Shown piece by piece: positions 33,357 to 43,254 of a DNA stretch of 64,000 bases. The position numbers were made by a program, and so were the translations under genes. A model generated the notes under the pieces. It was not told where the DNA came from. It was given only the letters and a program-made list of their open reading frames with translations, and did no database searches. This stretch comes from Rhodococcus sp. 14-1411-2a (GTDB lineage Bacteria; Actinomycetota; Actinomycetes; Mycobacteriales; Mycobacteriaceae). Each line of letters opens with the position of its first letter. The first letter of the stretch is position 1. The stretch is from the NCBI RefSeq assembly GCF_002259485.1, contig NZ_NPGA01000015.1:558001-622000 (forward strand), given 5' to 3'.

Positions 33357-33503
33357 TCACACCTGGTGGACGACCAGGCAACCGACAGGTAACGGAATAG
33401 CCCCAAATCGCCCTCTATGCCAGTGAGTTCGGTTACGTTTCTTTCGTGCACGGCAGTCCCACACAATGTGCTGCGCGAGTAACTGAACGTACGGAGGCGG
33501 AAA

Positions 33504-34874
33504 GTGCCGAGACATCGTGGTCGTAGGCGTGGAAAAGCAACGAGGATAGGGGTGTTGGCGGCAGCGGCTCTGGTCACGAGTCCGTTGCTCGCAGCGTGTG
33601 GTTCGTCCGACAGTTCGGTTCCGGTTCTGAGTTTCTACACTGCCGCAGACGGCGCAGAGCAGTACGCCGCTGCGGCACAGGTGTGTTCCGACGCCTCCAA
33701 CGGCCGCTACCGAGTGGAGCAACGGACTCTGCCCAAGAGCGCCAACGATCAGCGGCTCCAGCTCGCGCGGCGCCTCGCCGGCAACGACAGGACGCTGGAT
33801 CTGATGACACTCGACGTCGTCTGGACGGCCGAGTTCGCCGAGGCCGGATGGGCATTGCCCGTCCCGGAGGACCTGTCCGAGAAGCTGCGCGACGGTGCCA
33901 CGCTCGAGGGCCCACTCGCCACGGCAGAGTGGCAGGATCAGCTGTACGCGGTGCCGCTCAACTCCAACACCCAGTTGCTCTGGTACCGCCCGGACGAGGT
34001 GCCCGACGGAGTGCCGCCGCAGACGTGGGATCAGCTGATCGACGTGGCCGAGGCCAATGCGGCGGCGGGCAAGCCCGCACAGATCGGCGTTCAGGCAAAG
34101 CAGTACGAGGGCTTCATGGTCTGGTTCAACTCGCTGCTCGAGAGCGCTGGTGGTTCGGTCGTCGCCGAGGACGGAACGACGGTGACGCTGAACGACACTC
34201 CCGAGCATCGCGCCGCCACCGAGAAAGCCCTCGAGATCATCAAGCGAGTGGCCACGGCCGACGGCCGCGATCCCTCGGTCTCGCAGAGCGACGAGGCAAC
34301 TGCCCGCCTCGGCATGGAATCGGGACGGATGGCATTCCAGGTCAACTACCCGTTCGTGCTGCCCGGGTTGAAGGAGAACGCCGTTGCCGGTGCCGTCTCG
34401 TTCCTCGACCTGTCGACGGTGCCCGAGGATCAGCAGGACGCACGCATCGCCGAGGTCTTCCGTAGCGCCCCGTATCCGGAGGTGAACCCGGGCGAGCCCG
34501 CGAAGGTCACCATCGGTGGCTTCAACATCGGCGTCGCGAAGACCACTCAGCACGAGGATCTCGCGTGGGAGGCCGTCGAGTGCCTCACCAACGAGGAGAA
34601 CCAGCGCAACAACGCCGTCAACGGTGGTGTGCCGCCGGTGCTGAAGTCGCTGTACTCCGATCCCGAGTTCCAGGCCGTCTATCCCGCGTGGGAAGGGGTT
34701 CTCGGTTCCATCGAATCTGCGGCTGTGCGTCCCGTTTCGCCTGCCTACCAGAGCATTTCGATTCTGCTGACCGATGCGCTCAACCCGCCGCAGAACATCG
34801 ATCCGGTGGCCGACGTGGACAAGCTCGCAGATCTGGTCTCCAAGGCCGTCAATTCCGAAGGGTTGATTCCATGA
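33504..34874 (+). CDS. lpqY: Trehalose-binding lipoprotein LpqY
   Basis: Substrate-binding lipoprotein of 456 residues for the trehalose importer. The signal peptide ends in the lipobox LLAACG (about residue 32), so the mature protein is anchored at the outer face of the membrane. The body is an extracellular solute-binding family 1 fold; KVTIGGFNIGVAK and NGGVPPVLKSLYSDP agree with mycobacterial LpqY. In mycobacteria LpqY-SugABC recovers trehalose released during mycolic acid transfer, which fits this host group. The GTG at 33504 follows GGAGGCGG; the stop overlaps sugA (ATGA). Confidence 0.92.
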   Translation: MPRHRGRRRGKATRIGVLAAAALVTSPLLAACGSSDSSVPVLSFYTAADGAEQYAAAAQVCSDASNGRYRVEQRTLPKSANDQRLQLARRLAGNDRTLDLMTLDVVWTAEFAEAGWALPVPEDLSEKLRDGATLEGPLATAEWQDQLYAVPLNSNTQLLWYRPDEVPDGVPPQTWDQLIDVAEANAAAGKPAQIGVQAKQYEGFMVWFNSLLESAGGSVVAEDGTTVTLNDTPEHRAATEKALEIIKRVATADGRDPSVSQSDEATARLGMESGRMAFQVNYPFVLPGLKENAVAGAVSFLDLSTVPEDQQDARIAEVFRSAPYPEVNPGEPAKVTIGGFNIGVAKTTQHEDLAWEAVECLTNEENQRNNAVNGGVPPVLKSLYSDPEFQAVYPAWEGVLGSIESAAVRPVSPAYQSISILLTDALNPPQNIDPVADVDKLADLVSKAVNSEGLIP

Positions 34875-35821
34875 GCGCCACCACCGAGTCACAGCCCGCA
34901 TCGCAGCCTGTCGACAAGCAGGCGGCTCTGAAGAACGTCTCCGACGGCAAGAAGGCCGAACGTCGCCTGGGGCTGATGCTCATCGCACCCGCCGCCCTGC
35001 TGATGATCGCGGTCACCGGGTATCCGATCATCTACGCGTTCTGGCTCAGTCTGCAGAAGTACAACCTCGCATTCCCCGAGGATCGTGAATTCGTCGGCCT
35101 CTCCAACTACGTGACCGTGCTGTCCGACGGCTACTGGTGGACGGCGTTCAGCGTCACGGCCGGCATCACGATCATCTCGGTGATCATCGAGTTCATCCTC
35201 GGCCTGGCCGTGGCTCTGGTCATGCACCGCACCATCTTCGGTCGCGGACTCGTACGCACCGTGGTGCTCATCCCGTACGGCATCGTGACCGTCGCCGCCG
35301 CGTACAGCTGGTACTACGCGTGGACCCCCGGCACGGGCTATCTCGCCAATCTGCTGCCCGACGGTAGTGCTCCGCTCACCGAGCAGTTCCCGTCACTGGC
35401 GATCGTCGTACTGGCCGAGGTCTGGAAGACGACGCCGTTCATGGCGCTGCTTCTTCTGGCAGGCCTGGCGCTGGTGCCCGACGATCTGCTCAAGGCGGCC
35501 GAGGTCGACGGAGCGGGTGCGTGGACCAGGCTGATGCGCATCACGATTCCGTTGATGAAGCCGGCGATTCTCGTCGCGGTGCTCTTCCGCACCCTCGACG
35601 CGTTCCGCATCTTCGACAACATCTACGTCCTCACCCGCGGTAGCAACGAAACCGGATCGGTCTCGATTCTCGGTTACAACAACCTGTTCGGTGCGTTCAA
35701 CCTCGGGCTCGGGTCGGCGATCAGCATTCTGATCTTCTTCTGCGTCGCGATCATCGCGTTCGTGTTCATCAAGTTGTTCGGTGCATCGGCACCGGGATCC
35801 GACGACGGAGGCCGCAAGTAA
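34871..35821 (+). CDS. sugA: Trehalose ABC transporter permease SugA
   Basis: Inner-membrane permease of 316 residues with six helices (the first at about residues 37-60). The cytoplasmic EAA loop, [21 protein letters not shown], where the ATPase SugC docks, is intact. It pairs with SugB. The ATG at 34871 overlaps the lpqY stop and the gene ends in TAATG with sugB, so the four genes form one tightly coupled operon. An N-terminal hydrophilic stretch of about 36 residues is typical of SugA. Confidence 0.92.
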   Translation: MSATTESQPASQPVDKQAALKNVSDGKKAERRLGLMLIAPAALLMIAVTGYPIIYAFWLSLQKYNLAFPEDREFVGLSNYVTVLSDGYWWTAFSVTAGITIISVIIEFILGLAVALVMHRTIFGRGLVRTVVLIPYGIVTVAAAYSWYYAWTPGTGYLANLLPDGSAPLTEQFPSLAIVVLAEVWKTTPFMALLLLAGLALVPDDLLKAAEVDGAGAWTRLMRITIPLMKPAILVAVLFRTLDAFRIFDNIYVLTRGSNETGSVSILGYNNLFGAFNLGLGSAISILIFFCVAIIAFVFIKLFGASAPGSDDGGRK

Positions 35822-36654
35822 TGACCACTGTTACGCCTCGCAAGAAGGTCGGTTGGACGGTCGTCAACGTCCTCGTCCTGCTCTACGCACTCGTTCCACT
35901 GCTGTGGATCATCAGCCTCTCGTTCAAGTCGACGGCCACCATCGCCGACGGCAACTTCATTCCTCGTTCGATCACCTTCGACAACTACAAGGGCATCTTC
36001 TCGACCAATCAGTTCACCTCGGCGTTGGTCAACTCGATCGGTATCGGACTGATCACCACCGTGATCGCCGTGGTGATCGGCACGATGGCCGCGTATGCCG
36101 TTGCGCGTCTGGACTTTCCGGGAAAGAAGGCTCTGGTCGGTGCCGCACTGCTCATTGCGATGTTCCCCCAGATCTCCCTGGTGACACCGCTGTTCGACAT
36201 CTCCCGCTCGCTGGGACTGTTCGACACCTGGCCGGGGCTGATCATTCCGTACATCACCTTCGCGTTGCCGTTGGCGATCTACACCCTGTCGGCGTTCTTC
36301 CGCGAGATTCCGTGGGAGCTCGAGAAGGCAGCGAAGATGGACGGCGCGACGCCGGCACAGGCGTTCCGCAAGGTCATCGCCCCGCTGGCCGCACCCGGCA
36401 TCGTCACCGCCGCCATTCTGGTGTTCATCTTCGCCTGGAACGACCTTCTGCTCGCCATCTCGTTGACGGCGACGGAACGTTCGGTCACCGTCCCGGCGGC
36501 CATCTCGCAGTTCACCGGTAGCTCTCAGTTCGAGGAGCCAACGGGATCGATCGCGGCGGCAGCAGTCGTCATCACGATCCCGATCATCATTTTCGTGCTC
36601 TTCTTCCAACGACGTATCGTGGCGGGCTTGACGTCCGGCGCAGTGAAGGGATAA
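35821..36654 (+). CDS. sugB: Trehalose ABC transporter permease SugB
   Basis: Second permease, 277 residues, six membrane helices, with the EAA loop [21 protein letters not shown]. Together with SugA it forms the membrane channel of the trehalose importer. The ATG at 35821 overlaps the last base of sugA. The sugC gene follows after 5 bases. Length and topology are normal for the MalG-like family. Confidence 0.93.
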   Translation: MTTVTPRKKVGWTVVNVLVLLYALVPLLWIISLSFKSTATIADGNFIPRSITFDNYKGIFSTNQFTSALVNSIGIGLITTVIAVVIGTMAAYAVARLDFPGKKALVGAALLIAMFPQISLVTPLFDISRSLGLFDTWPGLIIPYITFALPLAIYTLSAFFREIPWELEKAAKMDGATPAQAFRKVIAPLAAPGIVTAAILVFIFAWNDLLLAISLTATERSVTVPAAISQFTGSSQFEEPTGSIAAAAVVITIPIIIFVLFFQRRIVAGLTSGAVKG

Positions 36655-36659
36655 CCGTC

Positions 36660-37829
<1,170 letters not shown>

Positions 37830-37839
37830 AGCGCTGCGC

Positions 37840-37887
37840 GCATGTGCGCGGAAACTCGTAGTGGGCTACGAAGTTCCGCGCACATGC
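37840..37887. repeat. 48-bp palindromic element, family 1 copy B
   Basis: Same length and layout as the element at 23674-23721: 21-base arms around the loop GTGGGC. The left arm starts GCATGTGCGCGGAA and the right arm ends TTCCGCGCACATGC, with 19 of 21 positions paired. Compared with copy A, arm positions 8 and 13 are changed on both sides so that pairing is kept. It lies between the convergent sugC and a small secreted-protein gene. Confidence 0.85.
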
Positions 37888-37894
37888 CGCAGGC

Positions 37895-38179
37895 TCAGAA
37901 CGCAGAGCCGGTGCTCGGCAGCTGGTAGCCCTGGAAGAAGTTGTACGGCACCACGTTCGGTGCCGGATTCTGCAGCTGCGGCGCCGGTGCCTGGGGGAAC
38001 AGCTCGGAGAGCTCGAACTGGTTCGGCCCGTCGTTTCGGTTGTCGTCGTATCGGGTGTGATTGTCGCCCCGGTCCGTCCACAGTGGATCGGCCGATGCTG
38101 TGCCCGCCATTGCCACCAGAGGAATGGCCACCAGAGCCCCGGTCACTGCTGCGCGGGTGAAGATCTTTCGGGTGTTCAT
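37895..38179 (-). CDS. Small secreted protein of unknown function
   Basis: Exported protein of 94 residues. The signal peptide has a basic start (MNTRKIFTR), a hydrophobic core and an ASA-D cleavage site near residue 31. The mature part is short, polar and rich in Asp, Asn and Pro (LWTDRGDNHTRYDDNRNDGP, then PNVVPYNFFQGYQLP) without a family I recognise. It has no cysteine. It is transcribed towards sugC and ends just beyond the palindromic element. Its promoter lies in the 159 bases between it and the MFS gene, in which I see nothing else. Confidence 0.7.
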   Translation of the reverse strand: MNTRKIFTRAAVTGALVAIPLVAMAGTASADPLWTDRGDNHTRYDDNRNDGPNQFELSELFPQAPAPQLQNPAPNVVPYNFFQGYQLPSTGSAF

Positions 38180-38338
38180 GTGTTCCCTTTCGTCGGTGTT
38201 CGTACTTCTCCGACGTTAGGTCGACGAGGTGGGCCCGCGACAGGGAAAACTGCTACCTCCCAGCACATTACGAGCTTTCTGCCAAGGAGCGTTGCCCGTG
38301 ATTTCGTGCGTCTCCCCTGGTCGCGGCACGGGCAGTGG

Positions 38339-39793
38339 TCAGGTCGTCGGCGCAGACCTGGCAGTGCTGCCAGCCGGAACGGCCGGTTCGCTGCGGCCGC
38401 CGACCACCGATTCGCCGGTGTTCGGAGTGCTCTTGATGGCCAGGGCCGCCAATCCGACGACGAGACAGGCCACCGCTCCGGCGGCGAAGGCCGCGGTGTA
38501 GACGATTTCACGGGCGACCCCGGTCCCGTCGATGGCGAACATGGCCAGTGCGGTGGACAGTGTTGCGCTTGCGATCGACGTGCCGACGGTTCTGACGATC
38601 GAGTTGACACTGTTGGCCACGCCGGTGTCCGCCGCATCGACCTCGGCCATGAGCAGGTTGGGCAGGGCAGCGAACGCGAGACTGACGAACACGTTGATGA
38701 CCACACCGGCGGTGATCAGTTGCCAGGTGTGATCGTGCGCCAGTGCGACGAACACGAAGCCGACCAGCCCGGTCACCGCACCTGCGATCAGAACTCGACG
38801 CGGCCCGAAGGACCGGATGAGACGACCGCTGAGGACGGCCGCAACCACGCCGACCGCCGCGCCGGGTAGCAGGTAGACCACGCTCGCCTCGAGAACGTTG
38901 GCGGTGAAGCCGTAGCCCGCCACCGCTCGTGGTGTCTGCACGAAGTACGAGCAGGCGAGGAAGTTGACGAACATCCCGATACCGACGAACACGGTGGCGA
39001 CGTTGGTGGCGAGCAGCGGACCGTGGGTGAGCATGCGGGGCGCGACCAACGGTTCGGCGGTGCGCTTCTCGAGCAGCCACCAGAGCGTCCCCGTCAGTAC
39101 ACCGGCAAGGGCGCAGCCGAGGGTGGCCACCGAACCCCAGCCCCAGGTGCGGCCTTGTGTCAACGCGAGGAACAGGAGCAGGAGGGTCACGGCGAGTCCT
39201 GCGGCACCCCACCAGTCGACGGTGCCACCGCTGGTCTTCGGTCGCGCGGGCACGCCGAACCAGGCGATCGCGAGGGCGAGCACGACGAACACGACAGTGA
39301 GCCAGAACACGCGGTGGTAGTCGGCTCCGTTGGCGGTGAGCAGCCCGGTCAGAACCAGTCCGAAGCCGCCGCCGACGCCCAGTGTCCCGGACAGGACGGC
39401 CATCGAGCCGACGAGCTTTCGTGGGGGCATCTCGTCGCGCAGTACCGCCAGCGCGATGGGGAACAGGGCATAGGACACTCCCTGCAGGACGCGACCGACG
39501 ATCAACCAGAGCAGCGAGTGCGTCAGGGCCGCGAGCAAGGACCCGGCGAGGACGACGGTGAGTACACCGATGAGCACCGGCCGCTTGCCGTGCAGGTCGG
39601 CGAGCCGGCCGATGACGGGGGTGGCAATGACCGCTGCGAGGAGGTTGCCCGTCAGTACCCAACCTGCGGCCGTGGTGCTGACGCCGAGTTGGGTGCCGAT
39701 GGTTCCGACGATGGGGACGACCATCGTCTGCAGAACGGCGAGAGTCATGACGATGAAACAGAGTCCGGGCAGCAGTATGCGGCGGGTGGACAT
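38339..39793 (-). CDS. MFS transporter, DHA2 family
   Basis: Integral membrane transporter of 484 residues with about 14 hydrophobic helices, which places it in the DHA2 drug:proton antiporter group. The loop motif GRLADLHGKRPVLIG between helices 2 and 3 is typical, and the motif GTIGTQLGVSTTAAGWVLTG lies near the first helices. Substrate is unknown; related proteins export dyes and drugs. The gene starts at ATG 39793 and has a near-palindromic ATGCAT-centred site about 57 bases upstream that may be an operator. No regulator gene is adjacent. Confidence 0.88.
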   Translation of the reverse strand: MSTRRILLPGLCFIVMTLAVLQTMVVPIVGTIGTQLGVSTTAAGWVLTGNLLAAVIATPVIGRLADLHGKRPVLIGVLTVVLAGSLLAALTHSLLWLIVGRVLQGVSYALFPIALAVLRDEMPPRKLVGSMAVLSGTLGVGGGFGLVLTGLLTANGADYHRVFWLTVVFVVLALAIAWFGVPARPKTSGGTVDWWGAAGLAVTLLLLFLALTQGRTWGWGSVATLGCALAGVLTGTLWWLLEKRTAEPLVAPRMLTHGPLLATNVATVFVGIGMFVNFLACSYFVQTPRAVAGYGFTANVLEASVVYLLPGAAVGVVAAVLSGRLIRSFGPRRVLIAGAVTGLVGFVFVALAHDHTWQLITAGVVINVFVSLAFAALPNLLMAEVDAADTGVANSVNSIVRTVGTSIASATLSTALAMFAIDGTGVAREIVYTAAFAAGAVACLVVGLAALAIKSTPNTGESVVGGRSEPAVPAGSTARSAPTT

Positions 39794-39849
39794 GGAAGAA
39801 CTACCTCGTTACCTGTCGAAAAAGCACTAGAAGCGACGCAAATAAATTG

Positions 39850-39863
39850 TTGAATGCATCTAA
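39850..39863. promoter_or_regulatory. Possible operator of the MFS gene
   Basis: TTGAATGCATCTAA is symmetric at 10 of 14 positions around ATGCAT and lies in the AT-rich promoter region of the leftward MFS gene. No adjacent regulator is present. Weak evidence. Confidence 0.35.
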
Positions 39864-39917
39864 GTGACTATCAGATATCGCCGAACCAGGGAAGCGGTCC
39901 CCGACGACGGCACCGTG

Positions 39918-40781
39918 TCACTGCGGACGGGTGGGCTTGCCCAGCGCCTTCTGCCGCAGTTCGCTGACGATCTCGTCGTTCCACACATGCTCGCGCACCA
40001 GGCGGTAACGCTCCCGGCTCATCCACAGGTACGCCTCCGCGTCGGTGCGGTCCTCGAGGATCTCCGCAGCGCGCACCATGCGCACCACCGGGAGGTATTC
40101 CTCACCGAACCAGCGCCGCGCGACGGTACCGCGGTCGACGAACTCGCCGACCTCCTGCATCAACCGGAAGCCCCACGCCTCCACCGATTCGCTCAGCTGG
40201 GCGTAATCGAACGGATCGGTCACCTGAACGGCCTCGCGTGCCTTGCCCACCAACGGGACACGACTGAGGAAGATGCGCCGGTGATCCTTGATCAGCAGGT
40301 CGCCGCGTCGGGTGATGCCCTCCGGTGAGATGCGGGTGATGATCTCGGTGACGACGGCGTCGATCGACGTCCGGTGCATCGCGAAGGCGATGGAGACTCG
40401 ATGGTGTCCGTCGACGACGAAGTGCATGCCACCGATGCGGTACACCTGGATCGGCGGCATCGCCTCGCCGCGGCGCTGAGCAGCCGCGAGTCGTTGCCAG
40501 CGTTCGCGGATGCGCGCCGACGTCGGCCGAAAGAATCGATCGAAATCACGAGTGCGATCGACGCTGCCGACGATGGTCTCGACGCGGATGACCTGCAGGC
40601 CGAGGTGACGCTCGCCCACCTTGCCGAGGGCGGCGACCACCTCGTCGAACGGCAGGATGGTGTTGACGTCGTCAGGTTGACGACGCAGCCACCCGACCAG
40701 ACGTGCGACGTCGGCGCGGCGGCGTTGGCGGGTGAAGTCGTTCTCCGCGTCGGCGGCCGGAAATCCGGTGTCACGTGCCAT
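39918..40781 (-). CDS. ParB-like nuclease-domain protein
   Basis: Protein of 287 residues with a ParB/Spo0J-type N domain: PPIQVYRIGGMHFVVDGHHRVSIA holds the GHHR-like motif that in ParB binds CTP. The rest has no helix-turn-helix of a chromosome-segregation ParB that I can see, so it is not the partitioning protein, which would lie near the origin. The ATG at 40781 overlaps the end of the phosphoesterase gene by 11 bases, so the two are co-translated. Function unknown; the pair may be linked in nucleic acid or nucleotide handling. Confidence 0.7.
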   Translation of the reverse strand: MARDTGFPAADAENDFTRQRRRADVARLVGWLRRQPDDVNTILPFDEVVAALGKVGERHLGLQVIRVETIVGSVDRTRDFDRFFRPTSARIRERWQRLAAAQRRGEAMPPIQVYRIGGMHFVVDGHHRVSIAFAMHRTSIDAVVTEIITRISPEGITRRGDLLIKDHRRIFLSRVPLVGKAREAVQVTDPFDYAQLSESVEAWGFRLMQEVGEFVDRGTVARRWFGEEYLPVVRMVRAAEILEDRTDAEAYLWMSRERYRLVREHVWNDEIVSELRQKALGKPTRPQ

Positions 40782-41505
40782 GTCTGCGCCTCACGATCTT
40801 GGGTGTCTCGAAATCCGGTCTCTCGCCGCCCGGTTCGATCTCGAGGAGGGTGTATCCGACGGTGTTGATCACCGCCGCGCCGTGCAGGGACAGGTCGTCC
40901 GGGGTGTGACCGTGCGGATGAATGTGGCCGTGCAACAACAACTGTGGGGAGAGTCGACGCGTCACCTCGTCCAGACAGTCGAAACCGATGTGCGCCGGAT
41001 CGGTGTCGTCGCCGACGCCGAGCGGTGGACTGTGGGTGAGCAGAATGTCGACGGGCCGAAGGTCCTTGCGCACGTTGCGATGCCACGCGAACGTCCGGGT
41101 CAGCGTTCGTGATCGACGTCGCTGCTGCCGTTGGGTCCACTGATTGGGCCCACCGTTGTAGCGGATGGACCCGCCGAGCCCGGCGATCCGGAGGCCTGCC
41201 GCCGACACGATGCGACGATCGACGTTGACGGCACCGACCGGTCCGGGCCAGGTGGCGGGCAGCCCGGCACGCATCCACCCTGCGCGCCCGGCCGAGTACC
41301 CGGTGAGGTCCGCGTCGTGATTGCCCGGCACGAACACACACGGTGCGTTCAGCGCGTCGGTGAGGTACTCGAGGTAATCGAACGGGAGGTCGCCCGCGCC
41401 GAGGATCAGGTCGACTGCGAGCGACTTCACCTGCGGACTCCACAGGGATTCGATCGTTTCGTCGGCAACTGCGAGAACGGAGACCACGGGTACGACGGTA
41501 CCCAC
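40771..41505 (-). CDS. Calcineurin-like metallophosphoesterase
   Basis: Phosphoesterase of 244 residues. Metal-binding motifs are visible in order: GAGDLPFDY, VPGNHDAD, THSPP and LLHGHIHPHG, so a two-metal centre can form. The classic first motif DxH is replaced by AVADETIE near residue 13, giving one ligand fewer. The substrate is unknown. It ends inside the start of the ParB-like gene, indicating one operon. The start at 41505 stands divergent from the SUFU-domain gene with 52 bases between. Confidence 0.8.
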   Translation of the reverse strand: MGTVVPVVSVLAVADETIESLWSPQVKSLAVDLILGAGDLPFDYLEYLTDALNAPCVFVPGNHDADLTGYSAGRAGWMRAGLPATWPGPVGAVNVDRRIVSAAGLRIAGLGGSIRYNGGPNQWTQRQQRRRSRTLTRTFAWHRNVRKDLRPVDILLTHSPPLGVGDDTDPAHIGFDCLDEVTRRLSPQLLLHGHIHPHGHTPDDLSLHGAAVINTVGYTLLEIEPGGERPDFETPKIVRRRHGT

Positions 41506-41557
41506 CTCCGGTGCGGTGGTACCTCCGAACGGACTTCTCGGGCATCGGTGGTGTTGG

Positions 41558-42151
41558 ATGGGTCAGGTGAGCGACAGTGTCATCGAAGCGGTACGCGCAC
41601 ATCTGGTGACCGAGATCGGCGACGAGAATCCGTCGTCGGCGTCGGTGACGTTCCTCGGCCTCGAGTCACTGGACGTGCTGAGATTCGGCGCGGACTCCGA
41701 CGTGGTCCGATACGTCAGTCTCGGCTGTTCTCGTCACCCCATGGCCGACCCCAACGAACTCGTCGCCGATCCATCGCGCGGCCCCCGAGCCGAACTGGTG
41801 CTGACTCTGCGCGGTGGAGCAGGCGTGGCGTCGGGCGTGCACAAGTCCCTGGCCGTGCTCGCTGCCTCTCCCGCAGTGGAGGGCGTCGTACTCGTCGAGG
41901 ACGCGCTGCTCGACCTGGGCGAGCCGCTGTGGACCAACGCGCCGTTCACCGCAGTGCTGCTGGGCGAGAGCGATATCGCCGATCTGACGCTGCCCGAGCC
42001 CTACGATCCGGTTCGCTTTCTGGCCGCAGTGCCGTTGACCGGCACCGAGGCCGCGTGGGTGCGTCTACGCGGTGCCGCGGCCCTGCGGGAGGCCTGGACC
42101 GAGGCAGGGATCGACGTGCGCGATCCGAATCGATCTGCGGCCAGTCTCTGA
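41558..42151 (+). CDS. Suppressor-of-fused (SUFU) domain protein
   Basis: Cytoplasmic protein of 197 residues resembling the bacterial SUFU-like domain: FLGLESLDVLRFGADSD, YVSLGCSRHPM and AELVLTLRGG are features of it. Bacterial SUFU proteins are of unknown function and are sometimes immunity proteins next to toxins, but no toxin gene is near here. GTG at 41567 is an alternative start to ATG 41558. It ends 7 bases before the convergent lipase-like gene. Confidence 0.7.
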   Translation: MGQVSDSVIEAVRAHLVTEIGDENPSSASVTFLGLESLDVLRFGADSDVVRYVSLGCSRHPMADPNELVADPSRGPRAELVLTLRGGAGVASGVHKSLAVLAASPAVEGVVLVEDALLDLGEPLWTNAPFTAVLLGESDIADLTLPEPYDPVRFLAAVPLTGTEAAWVRLRGAAALREAWTEAGIDVRDPNRSAASL

Positions 42152-42158
42152 CGAGACG

Positions 42159-43115
42159 TCATCGCGCGTAGGACGCCAATTCCGGTTCGGCGGTGACGGA
42201 ATCGAAGATGAGGTGCAGAGGCACCTCGGCCAGATACTTCAGTCCGGTGATCGCGGCATCCGCGTCGTAACGCAGGTTCGGCATCGTGGTGGTGAAACAC
42301 AGGTCGTCCGAGATGCGTTCGCGCACAGCAGGTCCGTCGTGTTCGAGCGCGTCGAGGACGAGATGAAAGGCGACGTTGTCGCCGATGATGTTGAAATGTT
42401 CGACGGGCCGGAGCGGGCAGACGTCCTGGACGGCGATGTTGGCGGCCCCGGCGAGGGTGCTGGCGTGCGGTTGCGGGTAGATCAATTGGTCGAACTTCGT
42501 ATAGATCGAGGTGTAGCTGGGCCCCGCGGGCAACGGACGCGCCGCCAGTGCGGTGAGGAACTTCGATCCGGTGGCGATCTGCCAGTTCGCCGGCGGGCAT
42601 TCGTGCGAGTCGTCGCATCCCGAGCGCGCCGAGTCGGTGCCGTTGTACGGGGTGGCGAGCGAGACGAAGTCGGACACCAGTGCGGGCAGATCCGGCCAGA
42701 ACGTCAACGCCCACAGCTCGTCGAGTGGACCGTGCTGGTGACCCATCAGGACGACCTGGCGACCGCTGTCGGCTGCCATGGTGCGGACCGCATGCACCAC
42801 GTACTGGGCGGCGACCTGGAGGTCTCCGTAGCCCTCGTCGGGAAGCGAAAGGCTGCACACCGGTATCCCAGCGGCGGGCAGTGACTGCAGATAGTTCCAA
42901 CCGAACGATTGCTGATCGGTGGCGAAGGCCGGGGTGAGCAGGACCGGATCGCGGGTGGCGTCGTGCAGATCGGGGGTGCACGTGAGGGCGTGGTCGAGGG
43001 CGGCCGGAGCGACGGTGAGCACGGGACCGAGATCGGGGTTCGACCCGGCATGAGCTGTACCCGGAGCGCAGACGGTCATGATCGCGACGGCCACTACCAG
43101 TGAGCGGATTCTCAT
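42159..43115 (-). CDS. Secreted alpha/beta-hydrolase (CalB-like lipase) lacking the serine nucleophile
   Basis: Exported protein of 318 residues; the signal peptide ends AHA near residue 23. The fold follows actinobacterial CalB-like lipases (LLTPAFATDQQSFGWNY, PDEGYGDLQVAAQYV, ALTFWPDLPALVSDFVSLA, PYNGT). At the nucleophile elbow, where relatives have GHSQG, this protein reads GHQHG (codons GGT CAC CAG CAC GGT), so the catalytic serine is glutamine. The C-terminal region VCPLRPVEHFNIIGDNVAF keeps a histidine. It is thus probably not an esterase, and may bind a lipid or have another role. ATG 43115 is chosen for the signal peptide. Confidence 0.8.
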   Translation of the reverse strand: MRIRSLVVAVAIMTVCAPGTAHAGSNPDLGPVLTVAPAALDHALTCTPDLHDATRDPVLLTPAFATDQQSFGWNYLQSLPAAGIPVCSLSLPDEGYGDLQVAAQYVVHAVRTMAADSGRQVVLMGHQHGPLDELWALTFWPDLPALVSDFVSLATPYNGTDSARSGCDDSHECPPANWQIATGSKFLTALAARPLPAGPSYTSIYTKFDQLIYPQPHASTLAGAANIAVQDVCPLRPVEHFNIIGDNVAFHLVLDALEHDGPAVRERISDDLCFTTTMPNLRYDADAAITGLKYLAEVPLHLIFDSVTAEPELASYAR

Positions 43116-43254
43116 CGATCCCTTCCGGACGGAGATGCAGAACTTCTGCAGTCTCATCCGGTCAGGACCGGCGGGATCGTGACCCGGAAGGGGTCGGGGT
43201 AATCACCAACGACCGTCGGACTCTGTTGGACGTTGTCCAATCTGCGAAAGGTCG

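Noticed and set aside
33389..33436. Inverted GTAACGGAA/TTCGGTTAC pair upstream of lpqY as an operator
   Set aside because: The arms have one mismatch and are 30 bases apart, with no adjacent regulator. It could be chance, so it is not listed as a feature.
39918..40781. Chromosome partitioning protein ParB
   Set aside because: Only the N-terminal ParB-like domain is recognisable; no parA, parS sites or origin genes are nearby.
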